Shown here: positions 33,248 through 44,967 of the stretch, one piece after another
Position numbering within the stretch: position 1 is the first letter of the stretch
Layout of the letters: each line of letters opens with the position of its first letter
Origin: CBDFLS01 sp965249185
Lineage (GTDB): Bacteria; Chloroflexota; Dehalococcoidia; Lucifugimonadales; Australimonadaceae
NCBI GenBank assembly: GCA_965249185.1
Contig: CBDFLS010000002.1
Location: 744,001 to 808,000, forward strand
Length of the DNA stretch: 64,000 nucleotides
Direction: 5' to 3'
Program-made: the position numbers and the translations under genes
The notes under the pieces: model-generated
Databases searched by the model: none
What the model was told of the DNA's origin: nothing
Seen by the model: only the letters and a program-made list of their open reading frames with translations

Positions 33248-34903
33248 CTAATTTCTTCCGCCCCCGCCTGGGCCGGGACGGGCACCGCCCCCACCCGGGC
33301 CGGCTGGCCCGGAAGGCCCGCCAGGCCGAGGCGGTCGGCCTGGCCTTCCGCCCCGTACCGCCCGACCACGCCTCCGCCGCCCCCTTCCAGCCTCGCCCCG
33401 GGGACCACCCGCACCCAGAATATCCTCAGCGAAGCGGATCTGCGGACCGCTACCCGGGGCCTCCGGCATCTTCCAGAGCTCGTCTTCATTAACGAAGAGC
33501 TCGCCCTCCTCGCCTTCCTCCTCCTCCTCCTGGGCCGACTCCTCCGGCTCCACGGAAGCCGCGGCGGGAACGGGAAGGTCCAGGGACTCGAGGGCAAGCT
33601 GCTCTTCAGGGCTCAGCCCCACCGGCCCCACCGCCGCCTCTTCGACGGCCGCCGGCGGCTCAACGGCTTCGGTGGTCGCCGCAATCGGGGCCTCGGTCAG
33701 CGTCTCAGCCTCGGCCACCGCGGGCTCGGGCTCCTCCGCCAGCGCCGCCACGGTCTCGGGGGCCTCCGCGACCGCCACGAGGTCCTCCGGCGCCTCGGCA
33801 TCCCGCTCCGCCACATGGTCAACGATGACCTGCTTCATCCGCTCGATCTCCAGCTCGGTGGAGCTCTTGATGTCCACCTTCCAGCCAGTGAGCTTGGCGG
33901 CCAGACGGGCGTTCTGCCCCTCCTTGCCGATGGCCAAGGAGAGCTGGCGGTCGGAGACGACGACCGTGGCGGTGACCGTCTCCTCGTCCAGCTCCACGCG
34001 CATCGGCTGGGCCGGGCTTAGGGAGTGGGAGATGAAGACGGACGGGTCCTTGGACCACTGGACCACGTCGATCTTCTCGCCCTGGAGCTCGTTGACGATG
34101 TTCTGAATCCGAATTCCGCGGAGGCCCACGCAGGCGCCGACGGGGTCAACGCCCTCTTGGTTGGACGCCACGGCCACCTTGCTCCGGAATCCCGCCTCGC
34201 GAGAGATGGCCTTAATCTCCACCACGCCGTTGAAGATCTCCGGCACCTCCATCTCAAAGAGACGGCGCAGCAGGTCGGGGTGTGCCCGGGAGACGGCGAT
34301 CTCCGGACCTCGGGCGGTGCGCAGCACCTCCAGCACCAGGACCTTCATCTTCTGTCCGGGTCGGTAACGGTCGTAGGCGGCCTGCTCCTGAGGCAGCAGG
34401 ATCGCCTCCGCGCGGCCGTTCAGGTCGAGGGTCACGGCGCCGCCGTGGCGGGCGTCGCCCCGCTGGACCGTGCCGGTGAAGACCTCGTGCTCGCGCTCGG
34501 AGAACTCGGCGTAGACCATCTCCCGCTCGGCCTCACGCAGACGCTGGACCACCACCTGCTTGGCCGTTTGGGCGGCGATGCGTCCGGCGACCTGGGGCTC
34601 CATCTCGAACTCCATCACGTCGCCGAGCTCGGGCGCGGGGTCTTTCCCCCGGACCCGCCGGGCCTCCCGCACCGTCATCTCCCGGGCGGGGTCCTCGACC
34701 TCCTCCACCACCGTCTTCAGCAGATAGATAGCGACGTCCCCGGTGCCGGGATTGAGGCGCACGGCGATGTTCTGGCCCGCCGCGGTCGTATCCTTCTTAT
34801 AAGCGGAGACGAGCGCGGCCTCCACGGCGGAGATGACGGTCTCCCTCGGCAGATTGCGCTCGGCCGCAAGCTGCGTCACAGCAATAAGGAAATCGCTCTT
34901 CAT
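33248..34903 (-). CDS. nusA: Transcription factor NusA with extended acidic and Gly/Arg tail
   Basis: Controls pausing, termination and antitermination by RNA polymerase. It has the N-terminal polymerase-binding domain (MKSDFLIAVTQLAAERNLPR), S1 domain (EVFTGTVQRGDARHGGAVTL), and KH1/KH2 domains (GACVGLRGIRIQNIVNELQG, LAIGKEGQNARLAAKLTGW). Beyond residue 380 or so there is an atypical Glu/Ala/Pro-rich segment with an E-run, and finally a Gly/Arg/Pro-rich tail. At 551 residues it is longer than the 350-500 usual. The ATG at 34903 follows AGGAGGGC. Confidence 0.96.
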   Translation of the reverse strand: MKSDFLIAVTQLAAERNLPRETVISAVEAALVSAYKKDTTAAGQNIAVRLNPGTGDVAIYLLKTVVEEVEDPAREMTVREARRVRGKDPAPELGDVMEFEMEPQVAGRIAAQTAKQVVVQRLREAEREMVYAEFSEREHEVFTGTVQRGDARHGGAVTLDLNGRAEAILLPQEQAAYDRYRPGQKMKVLVLEVLRTARGPEIAVSRAHPDLLRRLFEMEVPEIFNGVVEIKAISREAGFRSKVAVASNQEGVDPVGACVGLRGIRIQNIVNELQGEKIDVVQWSKDPSVFISHSLSPAQPMRVELDEETVTATVVVSDRQLSLAIGKEGQNARLAAKLTGWKVDIKSSTELEIERMKQVIVDHVAERDAEAPEDLVAVAEAPETVAALAEEPEPAVAEAETLTEAPIAATTEAVEPPAAVEEAAVGPVGLSPEEQLALESLDLPVPAAASVEPEESAQEEEEEGEEGELFVNEDELWKMPEAPGSGPQIRFAEDILGAGGPRGEAGRGRRRRGRAVRGGRPGRPPRPGGPSGPAGPGGGGARPGPGGGGRN

Positions 34904-35075
34904 TGGGGCCTGCCCTCCTGAACGGATTGCCGAAATACCCCTGAGTAACGAGAGAGTGGGCGCCGGGCCCACTCTCTCCACACCGTCTACTGTCGGGCCC
35001 TACTTTAGCACGGACCGGCCCTTGCCGCAACTTGCAGTGCGGCTTGAGACAGAGCGCTTTGTGACCGACGCCGCA

Positions 35076-35105
35076 TTGACACGTTCCCCACAGCCCCCCT
35101 ATACT
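35076..35105 (+). promoter_or_regulatory. Strong promoter upstream of 23S rRNA
   Basis: TTGACA at 35076-35081, an 18-bp spacer, then TATACT at 35100-35105: close to the sigma-70 consensus. It lies about 155 bp before the 23S 5' end, in the 359-bp gap between nusA and the rRNA. This gap otherwise holds only the leader with GC hairpins and the 5' half of the processing stem. Confidence 0.65.
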
Positions 35106-35226
35106 AGGCCGACCTCTCCGTAGGGACGAGGGACTCAGCCAGCTACTGATGACAGCAGACCGAAGCTGTGCATCAAGCTGCTGACGAGGCAGCGGTGGGG
35201 GGAAACCCCAGCCGTAGTCTTGGCAC

Positions 35227-35255
35227 GTTAACAAGGGAATAGCGAGCGAGGAACG
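35227..35255 (+). other. 5' strand of the 23S precursor processing stem
   Basis: AACAAGGGAA, then GCGAGCGAG and GAACGAG, are complementary to CTCGTTC, CTCGCTCGC and TTCCCTTGT just after the 23S gene (about 38260-38290). Together they form a long, slightly interrupted helix typical of RNase III processing sites bracketing 23S rRNA. Confidence 0.6.
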
Positions 35256-35262
35256 AGCGATT

Positions 35263-38254
<2,992 letters not shown>

Positions 38255-38322
38255 AATACACTCCTCGTTCTCGCTCGCTTCCCTTGTGAACGTGTTCAAC
38301 CCTCTTTCCGCGGAGAGACCGG

Positions 38323-38397
38323 TGCGGGGTGGAGCAGTGGCAGCTCGTCGGGCTCATAACCCGAAGGTCGTTGGTTCGAATCCAACCCCCGCTACCA
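38323..38397 (+). tRNA. Initiator tRNA-fMet (CAT)
   Basis: The sequence GCGGGGTGGAGCAGTGGCAG, then CTCGTCGGGCTCATAACCCGA and GGTTCGAATCC, with CCCCGC and an encoded CCA at 38395-38397. The anticodon stem GGG/CCC flanking the CTCATAA loop (anticodon CAT) and an unpaired 1:72 position (T opposite T) are initiator hallmarks. It lies about 70 bp after the 23S gene and may be cotranscribed. Confidence 0.95.
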
Positions 38398-38411
38398 AAT
38401 ATCAGCCTAAG

Positions 38412-38440
38412 AAAGGCCCCTCAATTGAGGGGCCTTTCTC
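38412..38440 (+). terminator. Hairpin terminator after 23S/tRNA-fMet
   Basis: AAAGGCCCCTC-AATT-GAGGGGCCTTT, an 11-bp perfect stem followed by CTCTCTATT. It probably ends the rRNA-tRNA transcript. Confidence 0.75.
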
Positions 38441-38518
38441 TCTATTGGCCACGTGCTGCTATGATGGCGCCAGCGCCACATCAACCCCCTCTCCCTTGCG
38501 GGAGTGAAGGAGGCCGCC

Positions 38519-38899
38519 ATGCCAAAGCCACTGGTCATGCACGTCGACGAGGCGCCCTGGACCCAGGGCGGGCCGGCCCAGCCTGAGTCTTATCCGGGCT
38601 ATAGCGAGCAGTTGATCGGCGATCTGAAGAAGGGCCCGTGGGTGTTCGTCATGAAGCTGGCGCCGGGCTTCGTGGGCCCGCCTCACGCCCACAGCAATGA
38701 CGAAGTGATGTATATCCTCGAGGGGGAGATGATCATGGAGAACCGGTCCTGCGGGCCCGGCACGGTGATCTATCTTGAGAGCGAGACGGAGTACGGCTTC
38801 ACCGTCGGGCCGGAGGGGGTGCGGTTCCTGAACATGCGCCCCAGCCCGGTCCAGTCCAAGTACCGGGGCGAAAAGGAGTGGAAGAGCATGCGCGGCTAG
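38519..38899 (+). CDS. Small cupin-domain protein
   Basis: 126 residues with one cupin barrel. The metal-binding motif 1 appears as PPHAHSNDEVMYILEGEMIM (two His and a Glu), and motif 2 is degenerate (GPGTVIYLESETEYGFTVG). ATG 38519 follows AAGGAGG with 5-base spacing. The substrate is unknown. The gene stands alone after the rRNA terminator and is convergent with an MFS gene. Confidence 0.85.
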   Translation: MPKPLVMHVDEAPWTQGGPAQPESYPGYSEQLIGDLKKGPWVFVMKLAPGFVGPPHAHSNDEVMYILEGEMIMENRSCGPGTVIYLESETEYGFTVGPEGVRFLNMRPSPVQSKYRGEKEWKSMRG

Positions 38900-39014
38900 C
38901 GGGCTGCGCTTCCACTCATCGGCGAACGCTCCCCGACCCGCCCCGGCACGGGGCCTCCCGCCCAGCCCTTATCGGCACAGCGCGAAAACCGCGCATTGCG
39001 ACCGGCACCTCCGC

Positions 39015-40319
39015 TTAGGTGCTGGGGTTGTCGGCGCCCGATGCCGTCGGCCGCGGCTTGGGCGGCTTGGCGGGCACGATGGCGGCGCCGGCCATGAACC
39101 AAGCGATCATCACCAGGAAGAAGGCCATGCGGTAGGAACCCTGGATATCGTACAGGCCCGCGATCATCAGCGGGCCCGCGGCGTTGGTCACGGTGATGAA
39201 GGGCCTCATGATGCCGTTCACCGCGCCCAGATGGGCACGCCCGTAGTAGTTGGCGATCAGCAGCGGGTGCAGGATGAAGTGGCCGCCCAGCGACGTGCCC
39301 TGGGCCGCGGCGAACAGAAAGAGCATCGGCAGGCTATTCACGTTGAGTAAGATAAGGATGCTCAGCCCCGTCATCACCGTCTGGATCACCATGAGGTGCC
39401 GCACGTGGAACCGCTCACTCAGGCCGCCCCAGATGCCCCTGGCCACCACGGAGCAGAGGCCGTGGACCGAGATTGCCAGAGTCGCCGTACTGGCCGCAAT
39501 GCCGATATCCCGGTAGTGGGGCAGCAGGTTGGCGTGGAACCCCTGGAGCCCAATGCCGGCCAGCCCGCCGGAGAGCATGATGAACCAGAAGCTTCTGGTC
39601 CTGAGCGCCTCCCCCCGCGTCAGGCTACGGTTCTCCCACACCTCCTCCCCTCTCCGGCCCCGGGTGAAGGCCTCCGGCGGCCTGTCCAGACCGTCGGGGA
39701 AGAGGCCCATATCCTCCGGCTGGGTCCTGATAAACAGGGACAGTGGGACAAGGAGCAAGATCGAGGCGAATCCCAGGGCCATCCAGGCGTCCCGCCAGCC
39801 GAAGGCGGAGATGATGAACTGTACGGAGATGGGAAAGACGAGCGGGCCCATGGCCGACCCCATGCTGGCGATGCCCATGGCACGGCCACGCTTGCGAATG
39901 AACCATTTGGGCAGCACCGACGCGCTGAGCATGGGGCCCGCGCCGGTGAAGGAGAGGGCACCCAGTACGCCGAAGAGCATGTAGAACTGCCAAGGCGACT
40001 CAACGAACTTCAGCCCGATGAGCGACCCGCCCAGCAGCACGCTGCTCACCAGCATGAGCAGCCGCGGCCCGTTCTTGGTGTCCTGGAGAGGGCCGAGGAA
40101 CGGCGCCAAGGCGCCGCCGAATAGGGAGCGGATGGTGAGCGCCAGGAAGAAGGTGGAGCGCGTCCACCCCAGGTCCGCCTCCATGGGCGTGATGAACACG
40201 CTGAACGCGAAGATGCTGACGCCGGTGGAGAAGGCGCCGCTGACCATAGCGGCCGCCACAATGATCCAGCCGTAGTAGAACGGCAGTTGCCAGCGTCGGC
40301 TACCAGCGCTCGGGGTCAA
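39015..40319 (-). CDS. MFS transporter, oxalate/monocarboxylate-like
   Basis: 434 residues, 12 predicted helices. FYYGWIIVAAAMVSGAFSTG at the N terminus and WFIRKRGRAMGIASMGSAMG, then FGWRDAWMALGFASILLLVP, are typical of the OFA/monocarboxylate-porter-like MFS group. It starts at TTG 40319. It is divergent from the molybdenum hydroxylase operon 300 bp away and may import its substrate; this is inference. Confidence 0.87.
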   Translation of the reverse strand: MTPSAGSRRWQLPFYYGWIIVAAAMVSGAFSTGVSIFAFSVFITPMEADLGWTRSTFFLALTIRSLFGGALAPFLGPLQDTKNGPRLLMLVSSVLLGGSLIGLKFVESPWQFYMLFGVLGALSFTGAGPMLSASVLPKWFIRKRGRAMGIASMGSAMGPLVFPISVQFIISAFGWRDAWMALGFASILLLVPLSLFIRTQPEDMGLFPDGLDRPPEAFTRGRRGEEVWENRSLTRGEALRTRSFWFIMLSGGLAGIGLQGFHANLLPHYRDIGIAASTATLAISVHGLCSVVARGIWGGLSERFHVRHLMVIQTVMTGLSILILLNVNSLPMLFLFAAAQGTSLGGHFILHPLLIANYYGRAHLGAVNGIMRPFITVTNAAGPLMIAGLYDIQGSYRMAFFLVMIAWFMAGAAIVPAKPPKPRPTASGADNPST

Positions 40320-40619
40320 TCAGTCCGTGGGCTCCGGAGAAGATTGTCATCAGGCGCTCACCGCCGGCGGCGTGGCCGATGACCGCGTGTAGCATATCAC
40401 CACCCTCGCGGCCCGTGCCCCTTTTGACACGATGGCTAGTCGGTGATAGCTTTTCTGCCTGGCCGCATGGCTTACGACCGCTCATCACCAGCGCTCGCAC
40501 CGTCGCCCGCACGGGATCCCGCTCACTACGACGCGGCCTCGGTGGATCGCCGGGACCGGGACTATATGATGGGCGCGTTCAGTTGCGCGGGCAGCATGAA
40601 TTGCCGTGGAGGATGAACG
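40320..40619. other. Divergent intergenic region, possible weak promoter
   Basis: 300 bp between divergent MFS and hydroxylase genes. On the plus strand TTGACA (40424-40429), a 17-bp spacer and TAGCTT form a weak promoter-like pair. GGAGG at about 40609 is the ribosome site for the next gene. I see no operator-like dyad or ORF I would support. Confidence 0.35.
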
Positions 40620-41501
40620 TTGAAATGGATTGACTATGCCAAGCCTGCCGCGGTCGAGGAGGCCATAGGGCTGCTCGCCGCCCATGACGGCGATGCGCGG
40701 GTGCTCGCCGGCGGCACCGACATTCTGGTGCAGCTCAGGACCGGCCGCAGGCAGCCATCGCTGCTGGTCGATGTCAAAGAGCTCCCCGAGCTGAACGAGA
40801 TCTCCTACGACCCCGCCGAGGGTCTGACGCTCGGCGGGGCGGTGCCCTGCTACAAAGTCTACGACCATGCCGAAGTGGCCGCCGCTTACCCCGGCCTCAT
40901 CGACTCCGCATCCCTCATCGGCGGCATCCAGATCCAGGGCAGGGCGTCCATCGGCGGCAACCTGTGCAACGCCGCGCCCAGCGCCGACGCCGTGCCCATT
41001 CTGATCGCCCTGGGCGCCACGTGCCAGATCGCGGGGCCCGGTGGGACCCGCGGCGTCGCCGTCGAGGAGTTCTGCACCGGCCCCGGTCAGAACCTTCTCC
41101 AGCCTGGCGAGCTGCTGGTGTCTCTGCGCTTTCCTCCTCCCCCACCCAACTCCGGGGCCCGCTATATCCGATTCATCCCCAGGAACGAGATGGACATCGC
41201 CGTGGTGGGCGTGGGCGTCTCCGTGGTCCTGGAGAACGATAACCGGACCTTCAAGTCGGCACGCATCGCCCTCGCCTCGGTGGCGCCCACGCCCCTCTAC
41301 TGCAAGGAGGCCGGCGATGCCCTGGCCGGTCAGCCGGTGAACGACGAGAGCATCCAGCGCGCCGCCGAACTGACCAGAGAGGCGGCCACACCCATTACCG
41401 ACATGCGCGGGACCATCGAGTACCGCCGCCACCTGTGCGCGGTGCTTACGAAAAGAGCGCTGAACACGGCCGTGGAGCGCGCCGGCCGGGAGGGCCGATG
41501 A
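40620..41501 (+). CDS. Molybdenum hydroxylase FAD-binding subunit (CoxM/XdhB-like)
   Basis: 293 residues of the FAD_binding_5 / CO_deh_flav_C type. The FAD-binding motifs are LAGGTDILVQLR (xAGGTxL) and ASIGGNLCNAAPSAD (the second flavin motif, x-I-GG-N-x-x-x-A-x-P-x-x-D). The C-terminal domain is present (RIALASVAPTPLYCKEAG). It shuttles electrons from the iron-sulfur subunit to the final acceptor. It starts at TTG 40620, seven bases after GGAGG, and overlaps the next gene by 4 bp. Confidence 0.92.
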   Translation: MKWIDYAKPAAVEEAIGLLAAHDGDARVLAGGTDILVQLRTGRRQPSLLVDVKELPELNEISYDPAEGLTLGGAVPCYKVYDHAEVAAAYPGLIDSASLIGGIQIQGRASIGGNLCNAAPSADAVPILIALGATCQIAGPGGTRGVAVEEFCTGPGQNLLQPGELLVSLRFPPPPPNSGARYIRFIPRNEMDIAVVGVGVSVVLENDNRTFKSARIALASVAPTPLYCKEAGDALAGQPVNDESIQRAAELTREAATPITDMRGTIEYRRHLCAVLTKRALNTAVERAGREGR

Positions 41502-41983
41502 CAACCAAGACCCACGTGCAGACCACCATCAACGGCGAGCAGGTCGACTTCCTGTGCGAGCCCCGCCAGAGCCTGCTGGAATGCCTCCGCGACGTGCTGG
41601 GCCTGACCGGCACCAAGGAGGGCTGCAACGATGGCAACTGCGGCGCTTGCACCGTCATCTTTGACGGCAGGATAGTGACCTCGTGCCTCGTCCTGAGTGT
41701 CGAGGCCCACGGTAAAGAGGTCACCACCGTCGAGGGGATCGCCTCCGGCAGCACCCTACACCCCATTCAGCAGGCGTTCCTGGAGGGGGCGGCGCTCCAG
41801 TGCGGCGTGTGCACGCCGGGGTTCATCGTTGCCACCAAGGCGCTGTTAGACCACGAGCCGGACCCCTCGGAGGAGCGCATACGGTTCTGGCTGGCCAACA
41901 ACCTCTGCCGCTGCACCGGCTACGACAAGATCATCCGGGCCGTGACCACGGCGGCAGCCGCGACGCGGGAGGCGAAAGCATGA
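41498..41983 (+). CDS. Molybdenum hydroxylase [2Fe-2S] subunit (CoxS-like)
   Basis: 161 residues with two [2Fe-2S] clusters. The N-terminal plant-type ferredoxin domain has GCNDGNCGACTVIFDG and SCLVL. The C-terminal helical domain has QCGVCTPGFI and NNLCRCTGYDKI. Start ATG 41498 overlaps the FAD-subunit stop (ATGA), and its own stop overlaps the large-subunit ATG the same way, so the three genes are tightly coupled. Confidence 0.96.
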   Translation: MTTKTHVQTTINGEQVDFLCEPRQSLLECLRDVLGLTGTKEGCNDGNCGACTVIFDGRIVTSCLVLSVEAHGKEVTTVEGIASGSTLHPIQQAFLEGAALQCGVCTPGFIVATKALLDHEPDPSEERIRFWLANNLCRCTGYDKIIRAVTTAAAATREAKA

Positions 41984-44313
41984 CCACCACCGAGTACGAG
42001 CACAACAAGGTGCTGGCGACCCAGACCTTCGACGTGGTAGGCACGCGGCCCATCCGCCACGACGGCGTGGACAAGGTGACCGGCCGCGCCCTCTATGGGG
42101 CGGACCTCCAATTTGCGGACCTGCTGTTCGGTAAGACCCTCAGAAGCCCCCACGCCCACGCCCGGATCATCTCCATCGACACCTCCAAGGCCGAGGCGCA
42201 TCCGGGGGTACGGGCTGTTGTGACCGCCCGGGACTTCGTTTCCACCGGGCCCGGCGACGAACCGATGCACCTCGGTGATGCCACCATAGCCGTCGCCCAA
42301 GAGGTTACAGGTGGCGCCGATCTGGCCTTGAAGTACCTGCGCGACAACGTGCTCGCCAGCGACAAGGCGCTCTACCGAGGCCATGCGGTGGCCGCCGTGG
42401 CCGCCATCAACGTCCACGTGGCCGAGGAGGCGCTGGCGCTGATCGAGGTCGTGTACGAGCCACTGCCGCCCGCCGTCACGGTCCTGGACGCCATGAAGAA
42501 GGACGCCCCGCTCCTGCACAAGCACCTGAAGACCGAGGAGCAGGGTGAGAAGTCCGATGTGGCCAGCAACGTGGCCACCCATAATCAGACAAAGCTGGGC
42601 GATGGCGAGGAAGGGTTCGCCCAGGCGGACCTGGTCATCGAGCGGGAGTTCCACACCAAAACGGTCCACCAGGGCTACATCGAGCCCCATAACGCCACCG
42701 CCTTCTGGAATAAGGACGGGAAGGTCACCATCTGGTGCAGCACCCAAGGGCCCTTTGAGGTGAGGGATGCCACGGCTCAGATCCTGGGCCTCTCCGTGTC
42801 CGACATCAATGTGGTCCCCATGGAGATCGGCGGCGGCTTCGGAGGGAAATACTCGCAATACGGCGAACCGGTGGCGGCGGTCCTCTCCAGAAAGACAGGC
42901 CACCCGGTCAAGATCGTCATGAGCCGCACCGAGGAGTTCGAGGCCACCGGCCCCACGCCGGGCTCCTACATCAAGGTCAAGATGGGGGCCACCAAGGATG
43001 GCAAGCTCGTGGCCGCCCAGGCCTATCTGGCCTACGAGGCGGGCGCCAACCCCGGCTCGCCGGTAGGCGCAGGCACGATGTGCATCTTCTCGCCCTACAA
43101 CATTCCCAACATTCTCATCGACGCGTTCGACGTCGTGGTGAACAAGCCCAAGACATCTGCCTACCGGGCGCCCGGCGCCACCAACGCCTCCTTCGCCGCG
43201 GAGACGGTGGTGGACGAGCTGGCCGTCGGCCTGGGGATTGATCCCCTGGAGTTCAAACTGCGCAACGCCGCCAAAGAGGGGACCCGCCGGGCCGACGGCG
43301 TGGTCTTCTCCCGCATCGGCTGCGTCGAGGTCCTGGAGGCGATGCAGGACCACCCCCACTGGAGCGCACCGCTGGAAGGACCCAACCGGGGCAGAGGAGT
43401 GTCCATAGGCTTCTGGGCAAACTTTACCGGTCCCTCGAGCTGCACCATCAAGGTCAACGACGATGGCACCGTCGGTCTCAGGGAGGGCTCGCCCGACATC
43501 GGGGGCACCCGCACCACGGTGGCGATGCAGGCCGCCGAGGTGCTGGGCTTATCGGCCGAGGACGTGCACCCCGCCATAATGGACACCGATTCGGTGGGGT
43601 ACACCAGCGGCACGGGCGGGAGCACCGTCACCTTCAAGACCGGCTGGGCCGCCTACGAGGCTGCCAACCACGTGGTGCGTCAGATGACCGCGCGCGCCGC
43701 CAAGGTGTGGGACGTCAAGCCCGACTCCGTCGAGTTCAAGGCGGGCGAGTTCCGCTCCAGCTCCGACCCGGAGTTGAAGATGAGCTTTCAGGAGCTCGCG
43801 GAGCAATTGAACAGCACCGGTGGGCCGGTGGTCGGGGTCGGCAACGTCAACCCCCGAGGCGCGGGCGCGGCCTACGCCGGCTGTATCGCCGACGTGGAGG
43901 TGGACCCGGAGACCGGCAAGGTGACCATCCTACGTTTCACCATCGTCCAGGACGCTGGCAAGGCCATCCACCCGAGCTACGTCGAGGGCCAATTGCAGGG
44001 GGGCGCCGTCCAGGGTATCGGCTGGGCCCTTAACGAGGAGTACTACATGAGCGACAGCGGGCAGATGATGAACACCAGCCTGCTGGACTACCGCATGCCC
44101 ATCAGCCTGGACCTGCCGCTCATCGACACGGTGATCGTGGAGGTGGCCAACCCCGGCCATCCCTTCGGCGTGCGGGGCGTGGGCGAGGTCAACATCGTTC
44201 CGCCGCCGGCGGCGCTGGCCAACGCCATCTACAGGGCCGTGGGCGTGCGCATGCAGCAGTTGCCCATGAACCCGGTCGCCATCATGGAGGCCATCTGGGC
44301 CAAGCAGAAGTAG
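41980..44313 (+). CDS. Molybdenum hydroxylase large subunit (CoxL/xanthine-dehydrogenase-like)
   Basis: 777 residues carrying the molybdenum-cytosine-dinucleotide cofactor. Landmarks are GRALYGADLQF and SPHAHARIISIDTSKA (N-terminal a/b hammerhead), EIGGGFGGKYSQYGEPVAA, GSPDIGGTRTTVAMQAAEVL, and the catalytic glutamate in GVRGVGEVNIVPPPAALANA. The active-site loop reads AYRAPGATNAS, not the AYxCSFR of CO dehydrogenase form I, so CO oxidation is unlikely; an aldehyde, purine or aromatic substrate is more plausible. A strong hairpin terminator follows. Confidence 0.93.
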   Translation: MTTTEYEHNKVLATQTFDVVGTRPIRHDGVDKVTGRALYGADLQFADLLFGKTLRSPHAHARIISIDTSKAEAHPGVRAVVTARDFVSTGPGDEPMHLGDATIAVAQEVTGGADLALKYLRDNVLASDKALYRGHAVAAVAAINVHVAEEALALIEVVYEPLPPAVTVLDAMKKDAPLLHKHLKTEEQGEKSDVASNVATHNQTKLGDGEEGFAQADLVIEREFHTKTVHQGYIEPHNATAFWNKDGKVTIWCSTQGPFEVRDATAQILGLSVSDINVVPMEIGGGFGGKYSQYGEPVAAVLSRKTGHPVKIVMSRTEEFEATGPTPGSYIKVKMGATKDGKLVAAQAYLAYEAGANPGSPVGAGTMCIFSPYNIPNILIDAFDVVVNKPKTSAYRAPGATNASFAAETVVDELAVGLGIDPLEFKLRNAAKEGTRRADGVVFSRIGCVEVLEAMQDHPHWSAPLEGPNRGRGVSIGFWANFTGPSSCTIKVNDDGTVGLREGSPDIGGTRTTVAMQAAEVLGLSAEDVHPAIMDTDSVGYTSGTGGSTVTFKTGWAAYEAANHVVRQMTARAAKVWDVKPDSVEFKAGEFRSSSDPELKMSFQELAEQLNSTGGPVVGVGNVNPRGAGAAYAGCIADVEVDPETGKVTILRFTIVQDAGKAIHPSYVEGQLQGGAVQGIGWALNEEYYMSDSGQMMNTSLLDYRMPISLDLPLIDTVIVEVANPGHPFGVRGVGEVNIVPPPAALANAIYRAVGVRMQQLPMNPVAIMEAIWAKQK

Positions 44314-44333
44314 GGCGGCGCCAAGAGCCGTGC

Positions 44334-44373
44334 AAATAAATGAGGCGGGGCCTGAGCCCCGCCTCATTTATTT
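44334..44373. terminator. Bidirectional intrinsic terminator
   Basis: AAATAAATGAGGCGGGGC-CTGA and the exact complement on the right arm: an 18-bp perfect stem with A and T tracts on both sides. It separates the hydroxylase operon from the convergent UGSC module. Confidence 0.9.
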
Positions 44374-44431
44374 CATCACTACGCAGTCCCTAGCATTTCA
44401 TGGCTATGCAGCCGTCGGTGTCCCGGCTCCG

Positions 44432-44965
44432 CTACCGGCCGGTGACGATGGCGACGAACTGCTCCGCCGCCGACTTGGCGCGCTCCATCAGCCCCTCATC
44501 GGTCAGGCTGCCCAGCGGGTGCGGGCACACGGCCCAACGCATCTCCGGCAGGCCGCCGATCACCGCCATCTCCCGGCAGGTGTCGGTGAAGGCCTCGGTG
44601 CTGATAAGCATGGCCGGGATACCCCGCTTCTCCAACTCGATGCTGTTGAGCAGACCGCTCGAGCTGCAGGACCCTCAGTCCCCGTGGGTGAGCACGATGG
44701 CGTCGCACTCGTGCACGTCCACCCACTCGTCGGGGCGCATCACCCGCAACCCGTTGTATATGCCGCGTACGATGCCCCGGAGGTCGTGCCGCTCGCTCAG
44801 GATGCCTCCCACCAACTCCAGCAGCTCGGTGGCCTTCGGCTTCTCGTTGCTATAGAGCCCCACCACCTTCCCGTCCAAGCTGCCCAGCCGGGGCGAGAGC
44901 GTGGCGGTCTCCATGACCGCCTCCGCCGACGGGTCGAGTATCGTCAACCTGGTCCCGGTGCTCAT
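44432..44965 (-). CDS. UGSC-family selenoprotein, copy 1 (Sec97)
   Basis: A 177-residue protein read through an in-frame TGA (44675-44677): LTHGD-UGA-GSCSSSGLLNS, then IELEKRGIPAMLISTEAF and WAVCPHPLGSLTDEGL. This is the UGSC pattern, a family named for a Sec-Gly-Ser-Cys motif. The amino part (LGSLDGKVVGLYSNEKPKA, ECDAIVLTHGD) is conserved with copy 2. The hairpin GAGC-GGTCT-GCTC starts 15 nt after the UGA. Start ATG 44965 is 2 bp after the partner gene's stop, with AGGGAG inside that gene. The reaction is unknown; a redox role of Sec-x-x-Cys is inferred. Confidence 0.88.
44648..44660 (-). promoter_or_regulatory. Putative bacterial SECIS hairpin, UGSC copy 1
   Basis: Minus strand GAGC-GGTCT-GCTC, loop beginning with GG, stem start 15 nt after the in-frame UGA. 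It is conserved base for base in copy 2 although a base just outside the stem has changed. Confidence 0.6.
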
Positions 44966-44967
44966 GG

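Noticed and set aside
41980..44313. Annotation as aerobic CO dehydrogenase CoxL
   Set aside because: The diagnostic active-site loop is absent (AYRAPGA instead of AYxCSFR).
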